A DNA stretch of 64,000 bases from Streptomyces davaonensis JCM 4913 (GCF_000349325.1 NC_020504.1:9218326-9282325); one strand, 5' to 3'; numbered from the stretch's first letter, positions 16,229-25,629 are shown. Notes: generated from the sequence alone by a model not told the origin. Made by a program: numbers and translations.

Positions 16229-16573
16229 ACGGATCTCCCGGTTCGGTGCGGGTGTTGACTCCGCATGCCTATCGGGCGGGACGAGACCGGGAGAAATCCC
16301 TCCGGAGCGGTTGGCTGCGATCCGGACAATTACCCACATGTCGTGCAAGGTTGAACCAGGATGATCTTGCTGCGTGCATATGCAGAGATCCGCCGGAACG
16401 GGTAATTCCTTCTCCCCGGAGTCCTGATTCGGGTGGTCTTTCACGTGAGGGTGTGTCGCGGGTGGCCTGCGTCACGCCCGGGAACTGACGCGATCCGGAA
16501 GCCCGTGCCCTGCGATGCACACTGCTACTCTCCGTCTCGAAATGATCGCTTTGAGTGATTCCAAGGGGTGCGC
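16229..16573. promoter_or_regulatory. Divergent control region between melC1 and the flavin monooxygenase
   Basis: This 345-nt gap has no gene. It holds an 8-bp inverted repeat (AATTACCC 16328-16335 and GGGTAATT 16400-16407) enclosing a perfect palindrome TGCATATGCA at 16375-16384. These sit about 100-180 nt upstream of melC1. A TACTCT (16526-16531) could be the -10 box of the rightward gene. Functions are inferred. Confidence 0.4.
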
Positions 16574-17818
16574 GTGAAGGTCGTCTGTGTCGGAGGCGGG
16601 CCCGCCGGCCTGTACCTCTCGATCCTGCTCAAGCTTCAGGACCCGTCCCACGACATCACCGTCCACGAGCGCAACCCGGAGGGCTCGACATACGGCTGGG
16701 GTGTCACCTACTGGCGCGGACTGCTCGACAAGCTGCACGAGCGCGACCCCGTGTCCGCGCAGGCCATCGCCGACCACTCGGTCAACTGGAACGAAGGCGT
16801 GGCCCGGGTCCGGGACCTGACCACCCGGCACGGCGGCGACGAGGGTTTCGGCATCGGCCGCCACCGCCTCCTGGAACTCCTCGCCGCCCGCGCCCGCTCC
16901 CTCGGCGTACGCCTGGAGTACGAGAGCGAGATCGACGCCGCCGGCCCGACCGGCGGAGCCGACCTCGTCGTCGCCGGCGACGGAGTGCACAGCGCGCTGC
17001 GCACCCGCCACGCCGCTCACTTCGGCACCGAGCTCAGGCCCGGCCGCAACCACTACATCTGGCTCGGCACCACCAAGGTCTTCGACGCCTTCACCTTCGC
17101 CTTCGTCGAGACCGACCACGGCTGGATCTGGGCCTACGGCTACGGCTTCGGCCCCGACCGCAGCACCGTCGTCATCGAATGCGCCCCCGAGACCTTCACC
17201 GGCCTGGGCCTCGACCGCGCCGACGAGGCCGAGGGGCTCGCCCTGCTGGAGAAGCTGTTCGCCGACACCCTCGACGGCCACGCCCTGATCGGCCGGGCAC
17301 CGGCCGACGGCAGCTCCTCCTGGCTCAACTTCCGCACCCTGACCAACCGCACCTGGTACCGCGACAACCTGGTCCTGCTCGGCGACGCCGCCCACACCAC
17401 GCACTACTCCATCGGCGCCGGCACCACCCTCGCCCTGGAGGACGCCATCGCGCTGGCCGACGCCCTGCGCGAGCACCCCCAACTGCCGCGGGCCCTCGCC
17501 CAGTACGAAAGGGAGCGCAAGCAGGCCCTGCTCCCGCTCCAGAGCGCGGCCCGCTACAGCGCCCAGTGGTACGAGAGCCTGCCCCGCTACATCCAGCTCC
17601 CGCCCGAGCAGATGTTCGCCCTGCTCGGCCAGCGCCACTCGCCCCTGCTGCCCTACGTCCCGCCCCAGCTCTACTACCGCCTGGACCGGGCGGCGGGCCG
17701 GCTGGAGGCGCTGCGCCGGTTCAAGCGCTGGCTCGGCCCCAAGCTCGCGCGCACCGTGCAGGCCCGGAACCTGTCCTCCGGCCGGCAGCCCGAAGAAGTG
17801 CCTGAGCGGCGCGGATGA
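16574..17818 (+). CDS. FAD-dependent monooxygenase, anthraniloyl-CoA monooxygenase / salicylyl-CoA hydroxylase-like
   Basis: 414 residues. The FAD ADP-binding motif is VCVGGGPAGLYLSILLKLQD at the N-terminus, then TYGWGVTYWRGLLDKL; GDGVHSALR is the DG motif, and LLGDAAHTTHYSIGAGTTLA the GD motif. The N-terminal style matches the flavoprotein domain of anthraniloyl-CoA and salicylyl-CoA hydroxylases, but no reductase domain follows and no CoA-ligase is adjacent, so the substrate is open. GTG at 16574 is chosen over 16568 because AGGGG (16564-16568) then lies 5 nt upstream. Confidence 0.85.
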   Translation: MKVVCVGGGPAGLYLSILLKLQDPSHDITVHERNPEGSTYGWGVTYWRGLLDKLHERDPVSAQAIADHSVNWNEGVARVRDLTTRHGGDEGFGIGRHRLLELLAARARSLGVRLEYESEIDAAGPTGGADLVVAGDGVHSALRTRHAAHFGTELRPGRNHYIWLGTTKVFDAFTFAFVETDHGWIWAYGYGFGPDRSTVVIECAPETFTGLGLDRADEAEGLALLEKLFADTLDGHALIGRAPADGSSSWLNFRTLTNRTWYRDNLVLLGDAAHTTHYSIGAGTTLALEDAIALADALREHPQLPRALAQYERERKQALLPLQSAARYSAQWYESLPRYIQLPPEQMFALLGQRHSPLLPYVPPQLYYRLDRAAGRLEALRRFKRWLGPKLARTVQARNLSSGRQPEEVPERRG

Positions 17819-17831
17819 CAGACTGACGCCC

Positions 17832-18815
17832 ATGGACGAGCGCACATTCAGCAGGTCGCAACAGCACGCATCCGTGGTCGGTCTCGGCACCTGGCAACTG
17901 GGCGCCGACTGGGGCGACGTCGACGACAAGGACGCCCTCAAGGTGCTGGAGACGGCGGCCGAGACGGGCGTGACCTTCTTCGACACCGCCGACGTCTACG
18001 GCGACGGCCGCAGCGAGCAGACCATCGCCTCCTTCCTGAGCGGCCGACCCGATCTGCATGTCCTGGTCGCCACCAAGATGGGCCGCCGGGTCGACCAGAT
18101 CCCGGAGAACTACGTCCTGGACAACTTCCGTGCCTGGAACGACCGTTCCCGCCGCAACCTCGGCGTCGACCGCATCGACCTGGTGCAGCTGCACTGCCCG
18201 CCCACGCCCGTCTACTCCAGCGACGAGGTGTTCGACGCCCTGGACACCCTCGTCGCCGAGGAGCGCATCGCCGCCTACGGCGTGAGCGTGGAGACCTGCG
18301 CCGAGGCGCTCACCGCGATCGCCCGGCCGGGCGTGGCGAGCGTGCAGATCATCCTGAACCCGTTCCGGATGAAGCCGCTGCTGGAGGTGCTGCCCGCCGC
18401 GCGGGAGGCGGGCGTCGGCATCATCGCCCGGGTCCCACTGGCCTCCGGACTGCTGTCCGGGAAGTACACCAAGGACACCGTCTTCCCGGCGAACGACCAC
18501 CGCACCTACAACCGGCACGGCGAGGCCTTCGACCAGGGCGAGACCTTCTCCGGCGTCGACTACACCACCGGCGTCGAGGCCGCCGCGGAGTTCTCCGCCC
18601 TCGCCCCCGAGGGCTTCACCCCGGCCCAGCTCGCCCTGCGCTGGATCATCCAGCAGCCCGGCGTGACCAGCGTGATCCCCGGCGCCCGCTCGCCGGAGCA
18701 GGCCCGCGCCAACGCCACCGCCGCCGCCCTCCCGGAGCTGTCCGAGCAGACCCTGGGGGCGATCCGGGACCTGTACGACCGGCGGATCAAGGAACAGGTC
18801 GAAAACCGCTGGTAG
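17832..18815 (+). CDS. Aldo/keto reductase
   Basis: 327 residues, TIM-barrel AKR. The catalytic tetrad motifs are visible: Asp and Tyr in FFDTADVYGDGRSE, Lys in VATKMG and His in DLVQLHCPP. Cofactor and C-terminal motifs include VIPGARSPEQARANA. It reduces carbonyls with NADPH; substrate unknown. It begins 13 nt after the monooxygenase stop on the same strand, so the two may be cotranscribed. ATG start; the short spacing leaves a weak ribosome site. Confidence 0.9.
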   Translation: MDERTFSRSQQHASVVGLGTWQLGADWGDVDDKDALKVLETAAETGVTFFDTADVYGDGRSEQTIASFLSGRPDLHVLVATKMGRRVDQIPENYVLDNFRAWNDRSRRNLGVDRIDLVQLHCPPTPVYSSDEVFDALDTLVAEERIAAYGVSVETCAEALTAIARPGVASVQIILNPFRMKPLLEVLPAAREAGVGIIARVPLASGLLSGKYTKDTVFPANDHRTYNRHGEAFDQGETFSGVDYTTGVEAAAEFSALAPEGFTPAQLALRWIIQQPGVTSVIPGARSPEQARANATAAALPELSEQTLGAIRDLYDRRIKEQVENRW

Positions 18816-18852
18816 CCGTTTGAACGATCAGCACCGGGGTCACTCGGACGGC

Positions 18853-19344
18853 ATGGCGCAGGCAACGGAGAGACCCTCAGGCCGTGACGAGACCGAGGAC
18901 GAGCGCGCCGACCGGATGTGGTCGGAGCTCATCCAAGAGGTCCGGGTGACCCAGATGGGCGTGCAGATCCTGTTCGGCTTCCTGCTCACCGTCGTCTTCA
19001 CCCCGAAGTACGACGACCTCGGCGACACCGAGCAGACCATCTACATCGTGACCGTGATCCTGGGCGCCGCCGCCACTGGCGCCCTGATCGGACCCGTCTC
19101 CCTGCACCGCCTGGTGTCCGGCAGGCGCATCAAACCGCGCGCGGTCCAATGGGCGTCCCGGCTGACCTTCGTCGGCCTATTGCTGCTGCTGGCCACCATG
19201 ACGGCCTCGCTGCTGCTGATCCTGCGGGTCGCCATGGACGACGGCCCGGTGCCCTGGCTGGTCACCGGGGTCGTGGCGTGGTATCTGGTGTGCTGGTTCG
19301 TGTTGCCGGCGTGGGCCCGGCGCCGCTACACCTCGCGGGACTGA
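18853..19344 (+). CDS. DUF6328 family membrane protein
   Basis: 163 residues. A charged N-terminus (ERPSGRDETEDERADRMWSEL) leads to four predicted transmembrane helices: around MGVQILFGFLLTVVF, IYIVTVILGAAATG, LTFVGLLLLLATM and TGVVAWYLVCWFVLPAW. This is the layout I recognise as DUF6328 of actinomycetes; function unknown. An in-frame TTG at 18820 would add 11 residues; the ATG is preferred, though neither has a good ribosome site. The 3' end overlaps that of the convergent gene by 19 nt. Confidence 0.75.
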   Translation: MAQATERPSGRDETEDERADRMWSELIQEVRVTQMGVQILFGFLLTVVFTPKYDDLGDTEQTIYIVTVILGAAATGALIGPVSLHRLVSGRRIKPRAVQWASRLTFVGLLLLLATMTASLLLILRVAMDDGPVPWLVTGVVAWYLVCWFVLPAWARRRYTSRD

Positions 19345-20351
19345 CCGCCGCGCAGCGCGGCGATGCACGAGGCGATGGCCTGCTGGAGGTCCTCCAGCTG
19401 CTGCACCATGTCGTCCTCGGCGAACTCCTGCACATCGTCGAAGGTCAGTTCCTCGAAGACCTTCGTCGCCCGCTGGAGGCTGCTGTAGAACTTCGTCCGC
19501 CGCTCCTGGACGCGGAGTTCGGGGTCGGCCTCCACGGTCTCGGCGACGAGGGTCTTCATGGTGTCGTAGGCCTCGGTGGCCCACTCGCCGGTGTCCTCGT
19601 CGTCCTCCAGCTCGTCGATCAGCGACAGATGCCGCTCGGCCTCCTGACGGAGGTCGGCGGGGGCGTCGATGGTCTGCCCGGCGGGAGTCTTGACCTGGCC
19701 GGACTCGGCGATCTGACGGACGTAGCCGATCCGGTCGGCGGCCCGGCTCTCGGTGGCGACGGCCTTCTTCAGATCGTCGGTGCGCACCACGTCCCGGGCC
19801 AGCTCGGCCTGGAGCTCGGGGTCCTCCTTGATGCGGTCGAGCAGCGCGCTGCGGGCCGCGCGGGCGGTGGAGGGATCGGCGAGGATCGCGGCGCGCAGCG
19901 CGGTGGGGTTCTCCGCGACCTCCAGCGCCTTCGTCGGCCGGATGCCCTCGGCCTCGGCGGCCTCGGCGATGGCCGTGCCGCGCTCGGAGGTGGCGCTGTT
20001 GCGGGACACGTAGTAGCTCAGCCACACATCGGCGTCCGGCAGTTCCACCTCGGCGCCCGGCCGGAGCGCCTCGAAGTGCGGGACGAGACCGTCGTCGGCG
20101 GCCCGGTCCCAGGCCTTGTAGTAGCGCATGACCCGCTCGGGGGAGCAGCTCGCCAGCTCGGCGAACTCCTTCGCGGACACCTTCGGCGTCTCGTCGGCGC
20201 CCTGGCCGCCGGGCCGCACACTGCGGGCCACCATCAGGCCGAAGGCCCAGCCACCGGTGCGGGCGTACGCACCGAACTCACGCGCGTCCCGCGCGACGAG
20301 GTCGGACAGCGGCGCGGGGGACGTCTCGGACGGGGCGAACGCTAGGGTCAC
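19326..20351 (-). CDS. Conserved protein of unknown function with HTH-like N-terminal region
   Basis: 341 residues, not recognised as a named family. A segment near residues 35-70 (VSAKEFAELASCSPERVMRYYKAWDRAADDG) looks like a helix-turn-helix. The remainder is highly charged, mostly helical and Ala/Glu-rich, with GYVRQIAESGQVKTPAG in the middle and an acidic C-terminus. No signal or membrane segment. GTG at 20351 is preceded by CAGGAGAG. It could be a nucleoid- or replication-associated DNA-binding protein by analogy with ParB-like helix-rich proteins, but this is only an impression. It is divergent from the serine hydrolase gene. Confidence 0.6.
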   Translation of the reverse strand: MTLAFAPSETSPAPLSDLVARDAREFGAYARTGGWAFGLMVARSVRPGGQGADETPKVSAKEFAELASCSPERVMRYYKAWDRAADDGLVPHFEALRPGAEVELPDADVWLSYYVSRNSATSERGTAIAEAAEAEGIRPTKALEVAENPTALRAAILADPSTARAARSALLDRIKEDPELQAELARDVVRTDDLKKAVATESRAADRIGYVRQIAESGQVKTPAGQTIDAPADLRQEAERHLSLIDELEDDEDTGEWATEAYDTMKTLVAETVEADPELRVQERRTKFYSSLQRATKVFEELTFDDVQEFAEDDMVQQLEDLQQAIASCIAALRGGQSREV

Positions 20352-20501
20352 GGATGACTCTCCTGAGGCTGGGAACCGCACTGTGCAGACCGGCAGCCTA
20401 TATGCGCCTGCATGCGATGGTTTGACGGCCCCGGGGCGTGTCATCCGAAGGCGTCCGGGCCGGCACCGGACGATGCCGGCGGAATGGGTAGGGATGCCGT
20501 C

Positions 20502-21902
20502 ATGACGACTCGCGCGCTGCCTTCCAGCACACCCGCGTCCCAGGGCGTCGACGTATCGGGGGTGCAGGGCTTCCTCGACGCCGTCGAGGCCGACCCCGAC
20601 ATCGAGCCGCACAGCCTGATGATCCTGCGGCACGGCAGGCTGGTGGCGTCCGGCTGGTGGGCGCCGTACACCGCCGGGCGGCCGCAATTGCTGTACTCCC
20701 TGAGCAAGAGCTTCACCTCCGCCGCGGCCGGGCTGGCGGTCGCCGAGGGGCTGCTGCGGCTCGACGATCCGGTGATCTCCTACTTCCCGGAGCTCGACGC
20801 CGACATCACCGACCAGCGCAGCCGCACGATGCTCGTACGGCATGTGGCGTCGATGGCGAGCGGCCACGAGACCGACACCCTGGACCGGGCCCACGCGCTG
20901 GACCCCGACGATCTGGTGCGCGGGTTCCTGCTGCTGCCGCCCGACCGCGAGCCGGGCACCGTGTTCGCGTACAACCAGCCCGCCACCTTCACGCTCGCCG
21001 CGATCGTGCAGCGCGTCACCGGCCGCTCGCTCACCGACTATCTGCGCCCCCGGCTCCTTGACCCGCTCGGCATCGGCGAGGTGGCGTGGCAGCAGGACCG
21101 GGCGGGCCGGGAGCTGGGTTTCACCGGGCTGCATGCCACCACGGACGCCGTCGCCCGGTTGGGGCAGCTCCATCTGAGCGGCGGGTTGTGGGAGGGGCGG
21201 CGGGTGCTCCCGGAGTCCTGGGTGGCCGAGGCCACCCGCCGCCACACGGCGAACGCCGAGGGGCCGATGAGCGGCGTGGACTGGCGGCAGGGCTACGGCT
21301 TCCAGTTCTGGATGTCCCGGCACGGCTACCGCGGGGACGGCGCGTACGGGCAGTACTGCCTGGTGCTGCCCGAGCAGGACGCGGTGATCGCCATGACCTC
21401 GGCGACCGTGGGGATGCAGAAGCTGCTGGACCTGATCTGGACGCATCTGCTGCCCGCCTGCGGTCCCGCCCCGCTCACGGGCCGCGAGCAGGCGGACGAG
21501 GCCCTCGCCGAGCGGCTGGCGGGACTCGCGCTGCCCCCGGCGGCCGGCAAGACCGTGCCCGAGGGCTGGGCGACGGTCTCCTTCGGCTCCGACGGAATCT
21601 CCGCGGAGGTCGGCTCGGATCCGGAAGGCCCTTTGCTGACGCTCTTCGAGGACGGCCAACGGCTCGAACTGCGACTCGACCCGGGCCGCTGGAGCGTCGC
21701 CGAGGAGCCGGTCCCCACCGCGGTCAGCGGCGGCTGGACCGACGCCGACACGCTGGAGGCGCACGTCCTCTTCCTGGAGACGCCCCACCGCCTCGTGGTG
21801 ACCTGCTCACTGCCGGACCACACCTGTACGGCACGCTGGGCCACCGAGCCCCTGCGCCCGCAGTCGCTGCGTGCGATGGGTGCGCCCCGGCGGTCAGTCT
21901 GA
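20502..21902 (+). CDS. Serine hydrolase, class C beta-lactamase/esterase family
   Basis: 466 residues. The SxxK nucleophile motif is YSLSKSFTSAAAGLAV, the second motif AYNQPATF takes the place of the Tyr-x-Asn triad, and HGYRGDGAYGQY stands where KTG-like residues occur. Family members are esterases, D-aminopeptidases or penicillin-binding-like proteins. No signal peptide is evident, suggesting a cytoplasmic enzyme. ATG start at 20502 lies shortly after GGGTAGGGAT. The last 9 nt overlap the 3' end of the convergent pseudokinase gene. Confidence 0.85.
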   Translation: MTTRALPSSTPASQGVDVSGVQGFLDAVEADPDIEPHSLMILRHGRLVASGWWAPYTAGRPQLLYSLSKSFTSAAAGLAVAEGLLRLDDPVISYFPELDADITDQRSRTMLVRHVASMASGHETDTLDRAHALDPDDLVRGFLLLPPDREPGTVFAYNQPATFTLAAIVQRVTGRSLTDYLRPRLLDPLGIGEVAWQQDRAGRELGFTGLHATTDAVARLGQLHLSGGLWEGRRVLPESWVAEATRRHTANAEGPMSGVDWRQGYGFQFWMSRHGYRGDGAYGQYCLVLPEQDAVIAMTSATVGMQKLLDLIWTHLLPACGPAPLTGREQADEALAERLAGLALPPAAGKTVPEGWATVSFGSDGISAEVGSDPEGPLLTLFEDGQRLELRLDPGRWSVAEEPVPTAVSGGWTDADTLEAHVLFLETPHRLVVTCSLPDHTCTARWATEPLRPQSLRAMGAPRRSV

Positions 21903-23423
21903 CGGTTCCTTGAAGGTGCGCAGGGCGGTGGCCAGGGCCTCGCGGTTGGCGGCGTCGTCCCAGTCGGCCGCGGGCGCCGTCCAGCGCAGCGAGTAGCCCC
22001 GGTTGTCGCCGATGAGGTAACCCCGGCCGAGGGTGCGCACCCGGGTGCCGCCGTCGTTCGCGAGCCACTCCATCTCGGCGGCCTCCTGGCCCCGGTAGGT
22101 CGTCGCCCGGATGTCACCGATCCGCCGGTAGCCGCCGCCCTGCTTCAGACCGGGCTCCACCTCGCGCCACACATCGACCGGGTCAGGACCCACCCGCTCG
22201 CTGTAGGTGACGGTCAGCGTCCGCGCGTCACCCTCGGCGCCGAGGACGACGCGGTACGCCAGATCCGAGATCCGGTTGGTCCGCAGCGGCCGCCAGCCCT
22301 CCGGGAGCGAGACGGAGAAGCCCAGGGTTGATGCGTAGCGGCTGTAGGGGGACTCCGTCGGGGCGGGGGCGACCGGGTCCGAAGGGCTGGGGGAGGGGGC
22401 GGGGGAGGCCGTCGCCGACGGGGTCGGGCGGGGCGGGGTGCCGGCGGCGGGGGAGTCGGAGCCGCCCGGCAGCCGGTCGGTCACCGCGAGCACGGCGACC
22501 GCGACGGTGACGACGGCCAGCGCAGTCCCGGCGACCATGGTCCGGTTGCTCCAGCTCGAACAGTTCACATACCGGCCGCGCAGGCGCGGGCTCGGCATCG
22601 CCGCCGCGGTCTCCTCGTCGAGGACGCGCAGGAGGGCCTCGCGGACCACCGGCCGGGGCAGCCGCTCCACCGGGTCCTTGCGCAGCAGGCCCTGCACGGC
22701 CTGGGTGAGCGGACCGGCGCGCACCGGGGTGCGCAGCGGCAGCCGGTCCACCGCCTTGAGGGTGGCCTCCGGGCGTCCCCGGTCGCGGAACGGCGGACGT
22801 CCCTCCACCATCGTGTAGAGCAGGGCGCCGAGCGCCCACAGGTCGGTGGCGGGACCGATCCGCTCGTCGCGCGCCTGCTCCGGGGAGGCGAAGGCGGGGG
22901 CGGCCAGCCTGGGCGCCCGGGTGGCGCCGGCCAGGCCGAAACCGGAGACCACGACCGGCCCCTGGTCCCGCACGAACACCTGGGAGGGGCTGAGTTCGCC
23001 GTGCGAGATGCCCTGCCCGTGCGCCGCCTCCAGCACATCGAGCACCTCCAGGCCGATCCGCGCCGCCCGCACATAGTTCAACGTGCCCTGCTGGGCGAGG
23101 AGTTCGCCGAGCGGCTGCCCGTCGATCCACCGGGTCACCAGCCACAGCGCCCCCGACTCCTCGACGGCGTCGACGACTTCGGCGACCCGCTTGGCCAGCA
23201 TCAACGACATCCGCTCGGAGGTGCGCAGCACCTGTGCGGTGACCCGGCGGGCCGCCTCCCCGCCCGCATCGTCCGGCAGCCCGATCTGGGTGACCAGACA
23301 GGGCCGCTGCGCCTGGCCGTCCTCGGCGTACCAGCAGACGCGGTTGGTCTCCTGGTGGACCACCTCGACGAGCCGGTATCTCCCGGCGACCAACACGGGT
23401 GTGGAGACGTGCGCCTTGACCAT
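21894..23423 (-). CDS. Membrane-anchored serine/threonine pseudokinase
   Basis: 509 residues. The N-terminal ~270 residues have the kinase fold (RYRLVEVVHQETNR, SPEQARDERIGPATDLWALG, LLRKDPVERLPRP) but lack catalysis: the HRD-x4-N loop reads HGELSPSQV, DFG reads SGFGLAG, and no VAIK-type lysine is present. A transmembrane helix lies at about 300-320, then a Pro/Ser/Thr linker and an extracytoplasmic domain (ESPYSRYASTLGFSVSLPEGW...). The partner is unknown; it probably transmits a signal by protein-protein contact. The second of two ATGs (23423) has GAGGG at proper spacing. Confidence 0.85.
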   Translation of the reverse strand: MVKAHVSTPVLVAGRYRLVEVVHQETNRVCWYAEDGQAQRPCLVTQIGLPDDAGGEAARRVTAQVLRTSERMSLMLAKRVAEVVDAVEESGALWLVTRWIDGQPLGELLAQQGTLNYVRAARIGLEVLDVLEAAHGQGISHGELSPSQVFVRDQGPVVVSGFGLAGATRAPRLAAPAFASPEQARDERIGPATDLWALGALLYTMVEGRPPFRDRGRPEATLKAVDRLPLRTPVRAGPLTQAVQGLLRKDPVERLPRPVVREALLRVLDEETAAAMPSPRLRGRYVNCSSWSNRTMVAGTALAVVTVAVAVLAVTDRLPGGSDSPAAGTPPRPTPSATASPAPSPSPSDPVAPAPTESPYSRYASTLGFSVSLPEGWRPLRTNRISDLAYRVVLGAEGDARTLTVTYSERVGPDPVDVWREVEPGLKQGGGYRRIGDIRATTYRGQEAAEMEWLANDGGTRVRTLGRGYLIGDNRGYSLRWTAPAADWDDAANREALATALRTFKEPSD

Positions 23424-23555
23424 GGTCATCCCTCGCTGAACCCCTGGCTCTCACCTTTCCCACAGGTACGGCGGGTGTGACGGGGTGTGTTCAAGGATTC
23501 GCCGAGCGAGATACACCGATTCCCGTTTGTTCATCCGATGCGTCGAACACCGGTC

Positions 23556-24584
23556 TCAGAGTTCCCTGCGCACCAGGAAGTCCACCAGTGCCCCCAACTC
23601 CCCACCCGCCTCCGCCTGAAGAGGTACCGCGGCCAGGGTGGCCTCGGCGACGGCGATCCGGCGCCGCGCCTCGCGCAGGGCCGCCGACCGGCCGCCCGCC
23701 CGCTCGATCAGCGCGGCCGCGGCGTCCGGCCGCTCGCCCGACTCCAGCAGCCTGGCCAACTGCCCGGCCGCCGGGGTGTCCAGCGCCACCAGCACCGGGA
23801 AGGTCTTCTTGCGGGTGCGCAGATCGCTGTGCACGGGCTTGCCGGTGACGGCGGGATCGCCCCAGACGCCGAGCACGTCGTCGACGATCTGGAACGCGAT
23901 CCCGAGATGACGCCCGGCCCGGTCCAGCGCGGCGACCGTCGCGGGCGGCGCCCCGCCGAGCGCGGCGCCCAACGCGGCCGCACAGCCCAGCAACGCGCCC
24001 GTCTTGTGCTCGGCCATCGTCCGGTACTCCTCGGGCCGCACCCGTTCGGGCCCCGTCCAGGGCCGGGTCGCGAACAGCAGATCGTCCGCCTGCCCGCGCA
24101 CCAGATCCCCGAGCGCCGTCGACAGCAGCCGTACGGCGCCGGCCGCGCCCGCCGGAGCCTCGGCGAGCGTGTCGACGGCCAGCGCGAACAGGGCGTCGCC
24201 CGCGAGGACGGCCGGGCCGGTGCCGTAGGCCCGCCACACCGTGGGGCGGCCACGGCGGGACGTGTCCCCGTCCATGATGTCGTCGTGCAACAGGGAGAAG
24301 GCGTGCACGAGTTCCACGGCGACGGCGGCTCTCGGTCCGGCGTGCGCGGGGCCGCCCACCGCCTCGGCGCCGAGCACGGCCAGCGCCTGTCGTACGCCCT
24401 TGCCGCCGGAGGAGGTGGCCGGGGCGCCGCCCACCTCGCACCAGCCGAAGGTGTACGCGGCCATCTCCCGCACCCAGGGATGCAGCCCTGCCACGGCCCG
24501 TTCCAGCTCCGGGCGGACCAACTCACGGCAGCGGTCCAGCACTTGGACCGCGGTCAGCGGCGCTGTCGAGGGGGCCGCCGTCAC
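23556..24584 (-). CDS. Polyprenyl synthetase family protein (trans-prenyl diphosphate synthase)
   Basis: 342 residues. The first Asp-rich motif is HAFSLLHDDIMDGDTSRRGRP and the second FQIVDDVLGVWGD; GKPVHSDLRTRKKTFPVL follows as in this family. It condenses IPP with allylic diphosphates; chain length cannot be read safely. No cyclase or phytoene synthase is next to it. Its GTG overlaps the stop of the upstream TPR gene (GTGA), which implies translational coupling, and GGAGGT lies 6 nt upstream. Confidence 0.9.
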   Translation of the reverse strand: MTAAPSTAPLTAVQVLDRCRELVRPELERAVAGLHPWVREMAAYTFGWCEVGGAPATSSGGKGVRQALAVLGAEAVGGPAHAGPRAAVAVELVHAFSLLHDDIMDGDTSRRGRPTVWRAYGTGPAVLAGDALFALAVDTLAEAPAGAAGAVRLLSTALGDLVRGQADDLLFATRPWTGPERVRPEEYRTMAEHKTGALLGCAAALGAALGGAPPATVAALDRAGRHLGIAFQIVDDVLGVWGDPAVTGKPVHSDLRTRKKTFPVLVALDTPAAGQLARLLESGERPDAAAALIERAGGRSAALREARRRIAVAEATLAAVPLQAEAGGELGALVDFLVRREL

Positions 24585-25615
24585 CGTACGACCTCCGTGT
24601 CGAGCTCCTGCTGGGCCCGGGCCACCATCTCCCGGGCGTGCCGCAGGCCGATGCGGTCCAGGGTGCGGGCCAGCTCCGTCAGTTCGGCCGCCGTCTCGGC
24701 GCGGTCCCGGCCAAGGCGGGCCCGGGACTTGGCCAGGCCCAGCCGGGACAGCGCCTCGCCGCGCGGCTCGCTCATGGCGCGGAACTCGGCGAGCGCCTGC
24801 TCGTACAGGTCCCGTGCCTCGGCGTAACGTCCCGCGCGGTAGAGGACGTTGCCGCGCATCTTGTGGTTGTAGGCGAGTGCGCTGGAGAGCTTCATCGTGC
24901 GGCAGGTCTGCTCCGCCTGGGACAGCAGTTCCAGGGCGCGCTCGGTGTCGCCGTCGCGTACCGAGACGATGTCGGCGAGTCCGCGCAGCGCCCAGGCGTG
25001 CCCGCGCCGGTCCTCGGCGCGCGCGGCGATCTCGGCCGCCTCCTCGAACAGCGCGAACGCGGTGTCGTAGGAGCCGGTGTTGCGGTGGATCTGGGCGATG
25101 CCCTCCAGGGCCCACACCGTGTGCCGCGCCTCGCCGCGCCGCCTGGCCTCGGCCAGCAGTTGCTCGTGCAGCCGGGCGACCGCCTCGTAGTCGCCCTGGA
25201 TGCGGCCGGTCTCGGCGAGTCCGGCGAGCGAGTAGCCGCGGACGACGACGTCCCCGCCGCGCTCACCGAGGTCGGCGGCGAGCTGGAGGAGGCGCCGGGC
25301 CAGCGGGAACTCACCGCGCTGGCGGGCCAGGGTGCCGCCGCTCCACAGCGCCCATGCCATCGCCCCGGTGTCCCCGGCCGCGCGGGCCGCGCGGAAGCTC
25401 GCCTTCCATGCCCGGTCCGCCTCTCCGATCTGCCCGAGCCGCCGGTGCGCCTCGGCGACGGCGAGGCCGGAGCGCGCCGCCTCGCCGTGTCGTCCGGTCC
25501 GCTCCGCGGCCCGCAACTCCTCGGTGCCGGCCACCAGGACGTCGGTGAGCGAGGAGTTCACGGACAGGGTGGTCAGCGCGCCCTGGTACTCGGGGGCGAA
25601 TGCCTTGCCGTACAT
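24581..25615 (-). CDS. Tetratricopeptide-repeat protein
   Basis: 344 residues, nearly all helical pairs of TPR type, such as ALEGIAQIHRNTGSYDTAFAL and MRGNVLYRAGRYAEARDLYE. No enzymatic domain, signal peptide or DNA-binding segment is seen, so it is probably a scaffold or sensor. It forms an operon with the polyprenyl synthase, overlapping it by 4 nt. ATG at 25615 follows GAAAGG. Directly upstream lie four 13-bp repeats of TGTATA type, so its transcription is probably controlled by a dedicated regulator. Confidence 0.8.
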   Translation of the reverse strand: MYGKAFAPEYQGALTTLSVNSSLTDVLVAGTEELRAAERTGRHGEAARSGLAVAEAHRRLGQIGEADRAWKASFRAARAAGDTGAMAWALWSGGTLARQRGEFPLARRLLQLAADLGERGGDVVVRGYSLAGLAETGRIQGDYEAVARLHEQLLAEARRRGEARHTVWALEGIAQIHRNTGSYDTAFALFEEAAEIAARAEDRRGHAWALRGLADIVSVRDGDTERALELLSQAEQTCRTMKLSSALAYNHKMRGNVLYRAGRYAEARDLYEQALAEFRAMSEPRGEALSRLGLAKSRARLGRDRAETAAELTELARTLDRIGLRHAREMVARAQQELDTEVVR

Positions 25616-25629
25616 GGATGCCTTTCGGT

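Noticed and set aside
19326..21788. An 820-codon frame joining the unknown helical protein to upstream sequence
   Set aside because: The upstream part is a shadow of the serine hydrolase on the other strand; GTG at 20351 with CAGGAGAG is the real start.
23556..24584. Carotenoid or other terpene cluster around the polyprenyl synthase
   Set aside because: No phytoene synthase, cyclase or desaturase nearby; the coupled gene is a TPR protein.
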